This document shows positions 45,601 to 53,666 of a stretch of DNA of 57,042 bases, piece after piece. The position numbers and the translations under genes are program-made. The stretch is from contig CAMWUL010000015.1 in assembly GCA_947177445.1 (NCBI GenBank), positions 1-57,042 on the forward strand, read 5' to 3'. The stretch's first letter is position 1; the number at the start of each line of letters is the position of its first letter. Origin of the DNA: an uncultured Lachnospiraceae bacterium (lineage in GTDB: Bacteria; Bacillota; Clostridia; Lachnospirales; Lachnospiraceae). Under the pieces are notes generated by a model. The model saw nothing but the letters and a program-made list of their open reading frames with translations, searched no databases and had not been told where the DNA came from.

Positions 45601-45836
45601 GTGCGGAACCAGGCTACCTTGTCATAGCCGCCCCAGCTCTGTCCCAGGGTAAAATCCTTCCATCCGGAATCGTCATAGTCGACCTCATAGGCGTCATCTA
45701 TTTTTTCCTCCATGGAATTTTCCGTGTACTTCCACCGTGGAAGTTCCATACTTTTTCGGATCCTGGCCGGAAAAATATCCTCGTCCACATATTTCCGAAT
45801 CCGCTCCAATTGAAAAAAGGGATCTCTGACCTTCAT
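42624..45836 (-). CDS. GH38 alpha-mannosidase, long form (second of three)
   Basis: An enzyme of about 1070 residues of the long bacterial/lysosomal-type GH38. Residues 1-250 form an extra N-terminal beta/helical domain. Then come the zinc motif GHSHIDMGWLW (H261, D263, counted from the GTG at 45845), nucleophile D373 in LPDVFGYSG, and WGDGGGGPT. Large C-terminal beta domains end the protein. It has no signal peptide. It differs strongly from its two shorter GH38 neighbours, so linkage specificity probably differs. GTG 45845, ATG 45842 and ATG 45836 are all possible starts; the last has the best distance (10 nt) to GGGAGG. The start region overlaps the stop of the ROK gene. Confidence 0.92.
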   Translation of the reverse strand: MKVRDPFFQLERIRKYVDEDIFPARIRKSMELPRWKYTENSMEEKIDDAYEVDYDDSGWKDFTLGQSWGGYDKVAWFRTRAGIPADFCDEGGSLALRAIVGPRDGGGSTAETLLYVDGHPVQAVDIWHEEAFLDPGIYQGKSTLQLSLKAWSGVLDIPRVRVFKEAALVLIDRDMDRFYFTVDTLLKCLELLKESDLRRIRMTKLLVEAFRMVDFMHYREKAFYDSVGAACEYLLQELEELSRIQEIKPTVTGVGHSHIDMGWLWRFSATREKASRTFSTVLNLMRQFPEYRYMHSSPQLYRFLEKDYPEIFEAVKEKIKQGQWEITGGMWVEPDTNLPTGESLIRQFLFGKRYMKQEFGVDSRLVWLPDVFGYSGALPQIIKKSDMDYFMTTKISWNQYNHFPHDTFWWQGIDGSRVFAHFITTPENGSWYYTYNGTMEPEEITSIWENYKDRDKNDELLLAFGWGDGGGGPTKDMLERARVMKNIPGIPRVQIDTAENYFNRIYENCQKDRLGVWDGELYFEFHRGTYTSQARVKRDNRKAEVMMHDLEFLWAYGDMLAGTDAYPRDEINEMWEEMLLNQFHDVLPGSSIRQVYEDTAQIYERLREKGGNLLSRVEKKLAESIGLEENQLAVWNSTGWSRDDILLVPWSERVTKDTRFTQEGQPCIRQETEEGLLVFVKNIPAYGYTVLTCTSQCAASDDEGRSEHEACELGIHDNVMENRFYRIIFREDGQIDSIYDKEADREVGCGQPMNVFTAFEDKPQRFDAWDIDIYYQDKPYPAPRLTKRQVISQGPVEAVLRQTFAFGSSVIRQDVAIYSDRKRIDFRTQVDWKEKQVLLRVYFPVDIHASSATYEIQCGNIERPTHVNTEWDFAKFEVCAQKWVDLSEEGYGVSLLNDCKYGHDIHGNTIAMTLIKSSVRPDETADRCLHEFTYSLYPHTGSVKQCQVQQEAMELNLPLFAMAPKSPALDDAAAKAPGRNGEMAGSLLATDSDHIVIDTVKRAEDERAYIVRLYEYKNKKGKVSLRFSVPVVRVQETNLIERPLKECPVEENGITFSVTGYEIKTFKVYV

Positions 45837-45841
45837 GCCCA

Positions 45842-46813
45842 TCACACCTCCCGTAATTTATTCATAGCCACAGAGAAGGCGGCGTAGTCGCCCAGCTCCT
45901 CACCCAGTCCCGCAGGCACTACCCTGCAGACATTCAGATTGTAGGACAAAGCCTCCCGGGACAATATTCTTTCCATGGCAGGGCGCAGAATCGCCTCCTG
46001 CCGAAGAAAAATACTGCCAATGACAATCACCTGGGGATTTAAGATATCCACCAGCATGGCCAGCCCCATTCCCAGCTTCTCTCCCGCCCTTTCCATAATG
46101 GACAGCGCCAGAGGATCACCGCTTTGAGCCGCCAGACCGATATCGGCTGTCGTCACCTGATCCGGCTCTGTTCCCGGAGACAGAATCGAGGTACTTCCGC
46201 CCCGGTTCAGGTGCTCCTTTATCATGGCCGCTCCCATCCGGGCAATACCGCCTCCGCTGCAAAAGCCCTCGAAGGAGCCCGCCTTGTGATAGCCCACCGG
46301 ACCGTCCGAAGCCAGTCTCACGTGCCCAGCCTCTCCCGCCATGTCGTTTGTTCCCGTGTACAGCCTGCCGTCCAGGATCAGTCCAGCACCCATGCCGGTG
46401 CCGAAGGTGAGAAAGATCATGTTGCGGCTTCCCTTTCCTGCGCCCCACATCCATTCGGCCAGGGCGCAGGCGTTGGCATCATTCTGCAACGCCGCAGGCA
46501 CACCGAATTCCTTTTCGAAGGGCGTCACAATGTCCACATCGATCCAGTCCGGCAGATTGGGCGGGGCCAGAATCATCCCCCTGCGGGAATCCAGAGGACT
46601 TCCGCAGCTGACCCCCACAGCTTCCAGAGGACATTGGGGATGTTTTTCTGTAAGCTCCCGCAGAGCCCGGATCATGGCCTGAATAGAAGCTTTCGGCCCT
46701 GAGGGCGTGGGAAATTTGATCTTTTCCAGGGTTTTTACGGTTTTGTCCTGAACCTCACCGATGCTGACGGCACACTTTGTCCCTCCGATATCAATACCAC
46801 CTACATATCTCAC
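45842..46813 (-). CDS. ROK family sugar kinase
   Basis: A ROK protein of about 323 residues without an N-terminal helix-turn-helix, hence a kinase rather than a repressor. GGIDIGGTK is the phosphate loop, QNDANACALAEW holds the catalytic Asp, and GTGMGAGLI follows. The usual ROK zinc-finger CxCGxxGC is missing; here the equivalent stretch reads GHVRL...SFEGFCSGGG. It may phosphorylate mannose, GlcNAc or glucose released by the hydrolases. GlcNAc kinase activity would feed NagA. The ORF opens to 46870. GTG at 46813 with AAAGGAG 8 nt upstream is the likely start. Confidence 0.9.
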   Translation of the reverse strand: MRYVGGIDIGGTKCAVSIGEVQDKTVKTLEKIKFPTPSGPKASIQAMIRALRELTEKHPQCPLEAVGVSCGSPLDSRRGMILAPPNLPDWIDVDIVTPFEKEFGVPAALQNDANACALAEWMWGAGKGSRNMIFLTFGTGMGAGLILDGRLYTGTNDMAGEAGHVRLASDGPVGYHKAGSFEGFCSGGGIARMGAAMIKEHLNRGGSTSILSPGTEPDQVTTADIGLAAQSGDPLALSIMERAGEKLGMGLAMLVDILNPQVIVIGSIFLRQEAILRPAMERILSREALSYNLNVCRVVPAGLGEELGDYAAFSVAMNKLREV

Positions 46814-46826
46814 TGTTTTGTCTCCT

Positions 46827-48101
46827 TTACAAATACCCCGCCGCAGTCTCCAGAAAGCTTTCGCTGCCAAAGGAGCCTGATTTCAGCACCAGCTCGTAAT
46901 AAGGCTCCGTAATGCTTCTGCAGACCGGCAGTCCAGGCTCGATCTCCTCCAGCACCTTGACCCCCCGGATATGAAACCGGTCACAGAAGGCTCCGCTGGT
47001 ATCGCCTCCGCAGATCATGTATTTTCGTATACTGTATTTTTCCCCGATTATACAGGCCAGTTCTGCCAGCTGCCGGGACACAGCCTCCGACACCTCCGTA
47101 TTGGTCAGGCCCTTTCGGGCTGCGGCTTCCTTAGTCTCTCTCACCAGTTCCTCATCCTGCAGAGAATGAATCAGCGTAATACGGGATCTGTCATGGGCTT
47201 TGGCGTACTCCTTAAGGATCCGGTCCTCCTCCGCCTGTCGGGTATCTTCCTCAAAAAGCTTTCTGGTATCAAGAGTCAGAACGGGATACCCCTGCTTTTT
47301 CATATATTCTGTCTGAGCCTTTGTCTGAGGCGTCAGGCTGCCTGCTATGGATAAGATTTTCCCGTCTCCCGATCTGTTTTCCCGCACGGGCGGTTCTATT
47401 CCCTTTTCCCGGGCATACAATCTGCCCAGGTAAAAGCCCGGGGCAGAGCTGCCGCAGATCACCGGTTCATCCTTCAGCACCTGGGCCAGCAGCTCCAAAT
47501 CTGCATTGTCTCTGGCGTCAAAGATCAGATAGGAGGCTTCCTTCTTTTTGCGTTCTATCTCCTGAAGCAGCGCCTCCCTTCCCTGATCCAGCACTGCCGC
47601 CGGCACCAGGGCCACCCTTCTTTTGGTCTGAGCCGACAGAATATCCACCAGGGAGGACTGCCTCATGGGATGTACCGGATCGTTGCGAAACTGGGAATCC
47701 TCCAGCCTTACACCGTACACATAGTGGATTCCGTTTACGGTAGTCCTGCCGTTGTCCGGAAAAGCCAGAACCACCATACCGTGTTCCTCTCCCAATGCGT
47801 CCAGCATAGCGTCAAATTCCGCTCCGATATTTCCCCGGAACACGGAGCACTGCTTATCCACAAACTGCAGCGCTCCGTTGCGTCCGATTCTTTTTGCTAT
47901 GGAATAGACTCTTTTATAGGCTTCCTCTCCGGTACAGAATCTGGAGTTGGTATCGATGACCGTCACCTGGTGAGCCGGCACAAAGTCCTCCTCCAGCTTA
48001 TCCAGGCTGTATACCACCGTATCCAGACCGGATTTGGCATACATGACCCCGATATCATTGGCTCCTGTTATGTCATCAGCGATCACCACAGTAAATACCA
48101 T
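46827..48101 (-). CDS. DUF1537 four-carbon acid-sugar kinase
   Basis: This 424-residue kinase has both DUF1537 domains: the N-terminal substrate domain starting VVIADDITGANDIGV, and a C-terminal nucleotide-binding domain with ICGGDTSGA and LKSGSFGS. Characterised members (OtnK, LtnK, DtnK) phosphorylate 3-oxo-tetronate, L-threonate or D-threonate at O4. Its partner enzymes are normally an OtnC-type class II aldolase, a PdxA-type dehydrogenase or OtnI. A class II aldolase exists in this operon (37.2 kb), but no PdxA2, dehydrogenase or OtnI does. Here it stands between a GH38 and a ROK kinase, which is unusual. The substrate may differ from tetronates. Confidence 0.9.
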   Translation of the reverse strand: MVFTVVIADDITGANDIGVMYAKSGLDTVVYSLDKLEEDFVPAHQVTVIDTNSRFCTGEEAYKRVYSIAKRIGRNGALQFVDKQCSVFRGNIGAEFDAMLDALGEEHGMVVLAFPDNGRTTVNGIHYVYGVRLEDSQFRNDPVHPMRQSSLVDILSAQTKRRVALVPAAVLDQGREALLQEIERKKKEASYLIFDARDNADLELLAQVLKDEPVICGSSAPGFYLGRLYAREKGIEPPVRENRSGDGKILSIAGSLTPQTKAQTEYMKKQGYPVLTLDTRKLFEEDTRQAEEDRILKEYAKAHDRSRITLIHSLQDEELVRETKEAAARKGLTNTEVSEAVSRQLAELACIIGEKYSIRKYMICGGDTSGAFCDRFHIRGVKVLEEIEPGLPVCRSITEPYYELVLKSGSFGSESFLETAAGYL

Positions 48102-48148
48102 TTTCTTTAACCTCTTACTGTTCCTCTATATTTCCGTCTGAAGGTTCC

Positions 48149-50584
48149 TTACAATTCGATCAAATTTACCTCCCGGACAGGCTGCTCCCGGTCATAGGGC
48201 AGGTAAAAGGTTTTGATCTCGCTGGGAGCAAAGTTGGTGTCGATACAGCGGTCCATAAAAGATACCTCTATATGGCAGAGCGTCTGGCGGTGCATTGCCT
48301 CATAGGCGCGGATCACCACGCCGCCCTTATCCTCCGCCTCCTTTATGGCGCTGACCAGAATCTCCTTTGCGTCCACGGCCAGAAAGCTCTTTTTCTGGGG
48401 CTGGCTTCCCGGATGGAAGGTTTCCACCACCGTCATGGGCCTTTGATTGATCACTGCCGCCACCTGCAGAATCTCCGACTGCTTCCAGGTATTCTCATGG
48501 GGCACCAGCGCGTAGGTCATTTCCTGAAGGCCGCTGTCCACATAAAGGTACTCTTCTTCCGGATCCAGCTTTTTGGGATCATGATGAGCATAGACGGAAT
48601 TTTTCAGCAGGGTCACCGACATTTCGTCCACATCAAAGCTGTAGCTGTATTTGCTGTCGTTAGCTATAGCCAGGCCATACATTTTCCCCCCGGAGAAATG
48701 CTCTCCCGTAAAATCGATCCAGGTCTGGCCGGGCTCCTCTTCCCCGTTGGCGGATTTTTCAATATATCCGAAAGGAATTTCATAGGTGGGCTTGCGGAAG
48801 TTAAAGTTTACGGGAAACTTCAGCTTCAGGATCGTTCCCGGTTCTCTCCAGTCGATCCGGACCTTAACCTCCACATGATTCAGCTCCCGGTACACACGGA
48901 AATCCTGGGTTACACAGGACTGGTTATACTCATATTTGATGCGAAGGGCAGAACGCACCGGCCCTTCCTCCAGCCGCCGTATGCTCACCAGAGACATATG
49001 CCCGAGCTCCTGATCAAATTTAAAGATATTATGGCTCCAGGTGTCTCCGGGATCCCGCAGCACCACAAGTCTGGCCCCTTCCCTGCGCAAAATCTCCAGC
49101 CCCAGCTCCTTGTCAAAATAGCTGGACAGAAAGCCTGTCTCCGGATTGAATTCCAGCCTAAAGCGGTCATTTTCCAGCGAGCTTTCCCTGATTGTCACTG
49201 CCGCAGGCTTGGCCGGCTCCTCCTCCAGATTGGTATAGAGCTTGAATACCCGATATCCCAGAGAAGGAAGGTCTGCCACAAACAAAAGCCTGGACTGTCC
49301 GTTTACGGTTGCCTCGGAGGTAATCCTCTGGGCCGGGATGACGTTTCCTTCCTCGTCCTCCAGCCTAAAGCGGTCATTGGACAGTCCCCGTACCTCCAGC
49401 TCCACCGCCATCCTTCCTCCGAAGCTGTGGGAGTTAAACACCACAATGGGCTTCATGGCAGTATCCAGATCGATCTGAATATCCCAGGAAATGGCCTGAA
49501 TGGCGTAATTTACATTCCTCTGGCCGATGGCCATGGCCTCTCCCGTCAGGTAAGAAGCGTCCTCATAGGCACTGGGGATGCTGGTTCCCGCCAGAATATC
49601 GTGGAATTGGTTGAAAAGCACATCCTTCCAGCCTCTCTCAAAATCCTCGGGATAGGGCTGGCCCTCCACTATTTTGGACACGGCGCTCCACTTCTCCGCC
49701 CGGATCAGCTCCAGCTCCGATTTGCGGTTGCCTCTCTTAATGCCGGAATGCACGCTGTAGCAGCCGCTGGCGTGGTGCTGAAGATCAGACTCCACCACGG
49801 GGAAATCCCTTCCGGAGGCCCTCATGGCATCGAAAAAGGCTTTCGTGGTGCTCATTTTCATGTGAGGCATATCCTCCCGGCTGTCCAGCTCCCGGATGGA
49901 CCGGATGTTCTCTTTGGTGGGACCCCCTCCATGGTTTCCCACTCCGTAGAACATCATCATCTCGTCCTCGCCCTCCTCCAGCTCGCAGAGAAGACGATTG
50001 GCATAGGTTTCCAGATCCTTGCCGCCGGAGCAGTATTCATAGGGAATCCGATAGGTCAATACCCGGGAGCCGTCCTGCGCCCTCCACCAGAAAATCCGCC
50101 CGGGAAGTCCCTTTTCCAGAGGCATGGGACGCATAAAGCAATAGTTTTCCATTCCGGATTTGGCCAGGATCTGAGGCAGCATGCCATTGTGTCCAAAGCT
50201 GTCCACGTTATAGCCCGTCTTTGCCGTCACACCAAATTTTTCCAGAAAATACCGCTGGGCATACAGCCCCTGTCTGGCCAGAGCTTCCCCTCCTGGGATA
50301 TTGCAGTCCGGCTGTATATACCAGCCGCCTACGATTTCCCAGCGGCCCTCTGCCACCCTCTGACAAATCTCCTGAAACATTTTCGGATTATTTTTCTCCA
50401 CCCACTCATAAAATGCCGCCGAGCTGCAGGAGAAAATGAACGCATCATCCTCCTGCATGCGGTCCAGAGCGGAACGGACGGTAGCCTTGGCCTCCTGAAA
50501 GCCCTCCTGCCAGTTCCACAGCCACACTGGATCCAGATGTGCGTTTCCGATCATATAAAGCTTCTTTTCATTGATCTTTTTCAT
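48149..50584 (-). CDS. GH38 alpha-mannosidase (first of three)
   Basis: A MngB-like GH38 of about 811 residues. It has the zinc motif NAHLDPVW (H16, D18), nucleophile D128 in YNVDSFGHNG, and MFYGVGNHGGGPT, followed by middle and C-terminal domains as in its paralogue at 32.6-35.1 kb. There is no signal peptide, so it is cytoplasmic. The frame opens to 50653; ATG at 50584 with GAGGG upstream starts the conserved KKLYMIGNAHLDPVWLW. It stands between the aldolase and the acid-sugar kinase. This position, plus the relation to mannosylglycerate hydrolase, makes a mannosyl-acid substrate conceivable. Confidence 0.92.
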   Translation of the reverse strand: MKKINEKKLYMIGNAHLDPVWLWNWQEGFQEAKATVRSALDRMQEDDAFIFSCSSAAFYEWVEKNNPKMFQEICQRVAEGRWEIVGGWYIQPDCNIPGGEALARQGLYAQRYFLEKFGVTAKTGYNVDSFGHNGMLPQILAKSGMENYCFMRPMPLEKGLPGRIFWWRAQDGSRVLTYRIPYEYCSGGKDLETYANRLLCELEEGEDEMMMFYGVGNHGGGPTKENIRSIRELDSREDMPHMKMSTTKAFFDAMRASGRDFPVVESDLQHHASGCYSVHSGIKRGNRKSELELIRAEKWSAVSKIVEGQPYPEDFERGWKDVLFNQFHDILAGTSIPSAYEDASYLTGEAMAIGQRNVNYAIQAISWDIQIDLDTAMKPIVVFNSHSFGGRMAVELEVRGLSNDRFRLEDEEGNVIPAQRITSEATVNGQSRLLFVADLPSLGYRVFKLYTNLEEEPAKPAAVTIRESSLENDRFRLEFNPETGFLSSYFDKELGLEILRREGARLVVLRDPGDTWSHNIFKFDQELGHMSLVSIRRLEEGPVRSALRIKYEYNQSCVTQDFRVYRELNHVEVKVRIDWREPGTILKLKFPVNFNFRKPTYEIPFGYIEKSANGEEEPGQTWIDFTGEHFSGGKMYGLAIANDSKYSYSFDVDEMSVTLLKNSVYAHHDPKKLDPEEEYLYVDSGLQEMTYALVPHENTWKQSEILQVAAVINQRPMTVVETFHPGSQPQKKSFLAVDAKEILVSAIKEAEDKGGVVIRAYEAMHRQTLCHIEVSFMDRCIDTNFAPSEIKTFYLPYDREQPVREVNLIEL

Positions 50585-50616
50585 GTATATACCCTCTTGC
50601 GCATACCCATTGCTTC

Positions 50617-51507
50617 TTATTTTCCATGCCCTGCAGACATCACATAGCAGCACATTTTTTCCTTTACCAGCTCCTTTACGGCCTCTCTGGAGTGTGCGAT
50701 CTGCTCTTCCGTACAGCTATTCAGCTCCGCCTCCGTCATATGGCCCTCCCGGCCTACCACCTGCAGCATGGCCTGCTCCACATCCGTGGCAATATTCACC
50801 TTGCTGACGCCGCCGCTTTCCATCTGGACAGCCTTGCGCACCATCTGGCTGGGAACGCCGGAGCCGCCGTGCAAAACCAGGGGAACGTCGGTCAGGCTGT
50901 TGATCCTTTCCAGCCTGTCATAGTCCACATGAGGCTGACGGACGGTGTAGATGCCATGGGCCGTTCCCACGGATACCGCCAGACAGTCCACCCCAGTGCG
51001 CTCACAAAATTCCTTCGCTTCCTCCGGAACGGTAAACAATTCCTCATCGTGGTCTGTCTCCACAAAATCCGTAGTGCCGATCTTTCCAAGCTCCGCCTCC
51101 ACGGTGACCTTCCTGGGCTTTGCGTACTCCACCACCTCCCGGGTGATCCTGACATTTTCCTCAAAATCATGTTCCGAGGCATCAATCATCACGGAGGTAA
51201 AGCCGGCGTCGACAGCCTGACGGATTACATCAAAGGTCTTGGTGTGATCTAAGTGCAGGGCAATGGGCACCTGTGGATCCAGCTCCTCCACCACTCTGTA
51301 AAACTCCCGGGCAAAGGCCTCCACGTTCACCTGATGCCGGATGATCTCCTTTTCCGACAGCTGTACGATCACCGGGGAATCGGTCTCTATGGCTGCCTGC
51401 ACCACCGGCAGAATCAGCTTCGTATATCTGGGAGAAAAAGAGCCCACAGCATATTTTCCCTTTCTGGCATTTTCCAGTAAATTTGTTAAATTCTCAACCT
51501 GCTTCAT
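50617..51507 (-). CDS. Class II ketose-bisphosphate aldolase family protein (FbaA/GatY-like)
   Basis: A 296-residue zinc aldolase of the class II fructose/tagatose-bisphosphate family. HLDHTK holds catalytic D87 and zinc ligand H88; E137-region VEAELGKIG, H184 in GTAHGIY and H213 in LHGGSG complete the site; NIATD ends the phosphate loop. Its role in this operon is probably to split a ketose 1-phosphate or bisphosphate into DHAP and an aldehyde. The sequence departs enough from FbaA that a different acyclic sugar phosphate is likely. It follows an FGGY kinase gene at 6 bases, a typical kinase-aldolase pair. Confidence 0.9.
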   Translation of the reverse strand: MKQVENLTNLLENARKGKYAVGSFSPRYTKLILPVVQAAIETDSPVIVQLSEKEIIRHQVNVEAFAREFYRVVEELDPQVPIALHLDHTKTFDVIRQAVDAGFTSVMIDASEHDFEENVRITREVVEYAKPRKVTVEAELGKIGTTDFVETDHDEELFTVPEEAKEFCERTGVDCLAVSVGTAHGIYTVRQPHVDYDRLERINSLTDVPLVLHGGSGVPSQMVRKAVQMESGGVSKVNIATDVEQAMLQVVGREGHMTEAELNSCTEEQIAHSREAVKELVKEKMCCYVMSAGHGK

Positions 51508-51513
51508 ATTTTA

Positions 51514-52947
51514 TTATACCTCCCTGTAAAAAGATGTCCATGCCCTCATACAGGGCAAAAATTTTTTCAAATAAAATGTATCATAGGCTTCGGCTCTGAC
51601 AGGCTCCGGAAAATACTCCCGGGAAAACCTTTCCGAAAGAACAGGTCTTTTGCCTGTATTCTGCTCCAGCAGCAGCGCCGCTGCGCCAAAAAGCGTACCC
51701 TCCCCGATCCGGGAAACAGATACCTTTTTGTTTAGAATATCTGCCTTATACTGCATCCACTGACAAAGCGCGGTGGAGCCCCCCGTGGCAATGACGGCGG
51801 CTTCCCCTTTTCCAAAGCCCGTCTCCAGAATCCATCTGCACTGACAGCAGACTCCCTCTATCACTGCCTTTACCAGGTCGGCAGTGGTGTGGGCTGCCCG
51901 AAGCCCCAGCAGAGCTCCTGTAGCTTCCGGCAGAAAAAGCGGACTGCCCATACCGGAAAGATAGGGCAGATACAATATTTCTCCGGGTCCGTTCATGCCG
52001 GCATCCAGCATTTCCCCGATTCTGTCATAGGTCAGCTCTCCGCCTCCCACGCATTTTCGAAGCCACTCCAGAGACTGGCCGGAGGAAGAAAGATTGGCCA
52101 TTCCGAAATATCTGCCTTCCGTGACAAAGGGGCCGAACACCAGGCCGCTGTCCCGGGCCTTTACATCCTCCGGAAGCTGATCCATAAGACCGATATAGGT
52201 TTCCGCCGTCCCGCAGCTGTTGCAAAGCTCCCCCTCCTGCTCCAGCAGACCAAAAGCGGAGCAAAGGTGATCGTGGCCGCATATTGCCACCGGGATTCCG
52301 GTGCCCTTCATGGCTCCCGCGAAGCGTCCGGAGGGAATGATCTTTGGAAAATTTTCCTCCCGAAGCCCCATAGCCTGGATTTTTTCTCTGTCCCATTGTC
52401 TTTTGCGGATATCGTACACAAAGGTCCGGGCGGCAAAGGTGGGGTCCGTGGCAAGCTCTCCGGTCAGGCAGAAAAAAATATAGTCGCAGGCAGACAGCCA
52501 GAGCGTGTTTTCCGGTGAAATTCCGCTGTTTTCCAGGCTCCACAAATATTTATAAATTCCGTATTTATAGCTGTTTCGCAGCCCGGTTTTAAAGAATGAC
52601 TCCTGTTCCTCCCGCTCCGTCATCCTCTCTGACAGGGAAAGTGTACGTTTGTCAAACCAGGGAATGATGCCGGTAAGGGGCCGGAGGCTTTGGCGGTCCA
52701 GCATGATGCCGGCCTCCGCCATGCCGGTGATGCCGATTCCGGATACTTTTCCGTATTTTTCCTCTGCCCGGTCCAGCATGGTTTGCAGCAGCCCCATCCA
52801 TTCCGCCGGATCGTAGTATTCACCCGCACGCTCTCTGTGGATGGGAGTATTCACAGAGAATATTTCCCTGGGAACTCCGTCCTTTGAAAAAATTCCTGCC
52901 TTCAGGTGAGTGGTTCCCAGGTCGATGCCCATATAAAATTCCATCAT
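51514..52947 (-). CDS. FGGY family carbohydrate kinase
   Basis: This 477-residue kinase has two FGGY domains. The N-terminal one starts MGIDLGTTHLKAGIF and has GITGMAEAGIMLD and PWFDKRT. The C-terminal one has the nucleotide-binding CGTAETYIG, AVIEGVCCQCRWILE and ATGGSTALCQWMQYKADIL. It resembles xylulokinase or gluconokinase types, but the usual SGQ-type substrate loop differs (TGMAEAG), so the substrate is unclear. Its neighbours are a racemase-like enzyme upstream and an aldolase downstream, as in catabolic routes for ketoses or polyols. Confidence 0.9.
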   Translation of the reverse strand: MMEFYMGIDLGTTHLKAGIFSKDGVPREIFSVNTPIHRERAGEYYDPAEWMGLLQTMLDRAEEKYGKVSGIGITGMAEAGIMLDRQSLRPLTGIIPWFDKRTLSLSERMTEREEQESFFKTGLRNSYKYGIYKYLWSLENSGISPENTLWLSACDYIFFCLTGELATDPTFAARTFVYDIRKRQWDREKIQAMGLREENFPKIIPSGRFAGAMKGTGIPVAICGHDHLCSAFGLLEQEGELCNSCGTAETYIGLMDQLPEDVKARDSGLVFGPFVTEGRYFGMANLSSSGQSLEWLRKCVGGGELTYDRIGEMLDAGMNGPGEILYLPYLSGMGSPLFLPEATGALLGLRAAHTTADLVKAVIEGVCCQCRWILETGFGKGEAAVIATGGSTALCQWMQYKADILNKKVSVSRIGEGTLFGAAALLLEQNTGKRPVLSERFSREYFPEPVRAEAYDTFYLKKFLPCMRAWTSFYREV

Positions 52948-52964
52948 TTTTTCTCCCGCCTGCC

Positions 52965-53621
52965 CTACATGACCTTCAGCACGTCTCTCGCATGCCGGAT
53001 GCCGGACAGTGGACTTGTAAGGATTTTGCTCAGCTGACTCTCCTCAAAGCCCTCCAGGGCGCCGGCCATGGAAGCCTGCGCCAAAACCACCACATCCGTA
53101 TCCGCTATCTGAGCAGACACCTGCTCCCGGATCCTGCGGTTATGCTCATCCCTGTTTCCTGCCATCAGCTGATCATATGCCCCTTCCACCAGATTGGTAG
53201 TCACTGTGCAGCTCTTTCCCGCCGCTTCCGCCTTTCTGCGGATCAGGTCCACCGTAGGATCCAGGGTGGAGCGAAGGGTTGCGAAGACGCTGATCCTTCT
53301 TCCTGAGCTTACAGCCTCTTCAGCCATGGCTTCATCGATGCGCAGTACGGGAACAGGGAATTCTCTGTCTGCTTTTTCTGCAAACTCTCCCACAGTGGAG
53401 CACGCGCTCAAGACGGCGTCCGCTCCGACGGCCTGCCACATAGAGGCATAGGTTATCCATCTTTTTTCCACCAGCTCCACATTTCTGCCCGACACCATAT
53501 CTTTTAGAATAGAATCGTCCAGAATATTGACTACCTCTACCCCTGGCATTTCCTGACCGACCAGGTCGGTCAGACTCTGAATGGTAGCCGGTGTGGTATG
53601 AATGATCATCAGCTTTTTCAT
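52965..53621 (-). CDS. Asp/Glu/hydantoin racemase-fold protein lacking the second cysteine
   Basis: A 218-residue protein of the Asp/Glu racemase superfamily. The first catalytic Cys is present in LSACSTVGE. The second motif, normally LGCxxM/LGCTH, reads VVLAQASMAGAL, so the second Cys is replaced. Two-base racemisation through a Cys pair is therefore unlikely. One-Cys relatives include arylmalonate decarboxylase (which keeps the other Cys) and isomerases. It may isomerise or decarboxylate a small acid. GGAGG precedes the ATG. It lies between the permease and FGGY kinase genes, so it belongs to the catabolic part. Confidence 0.8.
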   Translation of the reverse strand: MKKLMIIHTTPATIQSLTDLVGQEMPGVEVVNILDDSILKDMVSGRNVELVEKRWITYASMWQAVGADAVLSACSTVGEFAEKADREFPVPVLRIDEAMAEEAVSSGRRISVFATLRSTLDPTVDLIRRKAEAAGKSCTVTTNLVEGAYDQLMAGNRDEHNRRIREQVSAQIADTDVVVLAQASMAGALEGFEESQLSKILTSPLSGIRHARDVLKVM

Positions 53622-53666
53622 GTATTGTCACCTCCAGGTTTCCCTTTTTTCAGCCTGCTGAATTTC

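Noticed and set aside
45842..46813. ROK protein as the operon's repressor
   Set aside because: There is no N-terminal helix-turn-helix; the protein starts directly with the GGIDIGGTK phosphate loop.
48272..50647. A 791-codon open frame on the plus strand opposite the GH38 gene
   Set aside because: It mirrors the GH38 gene, which has all catalytic motifs, a ribosome binding site and operon context. The opposite translation is rich in His, Pro and Arg and resembles no protein.
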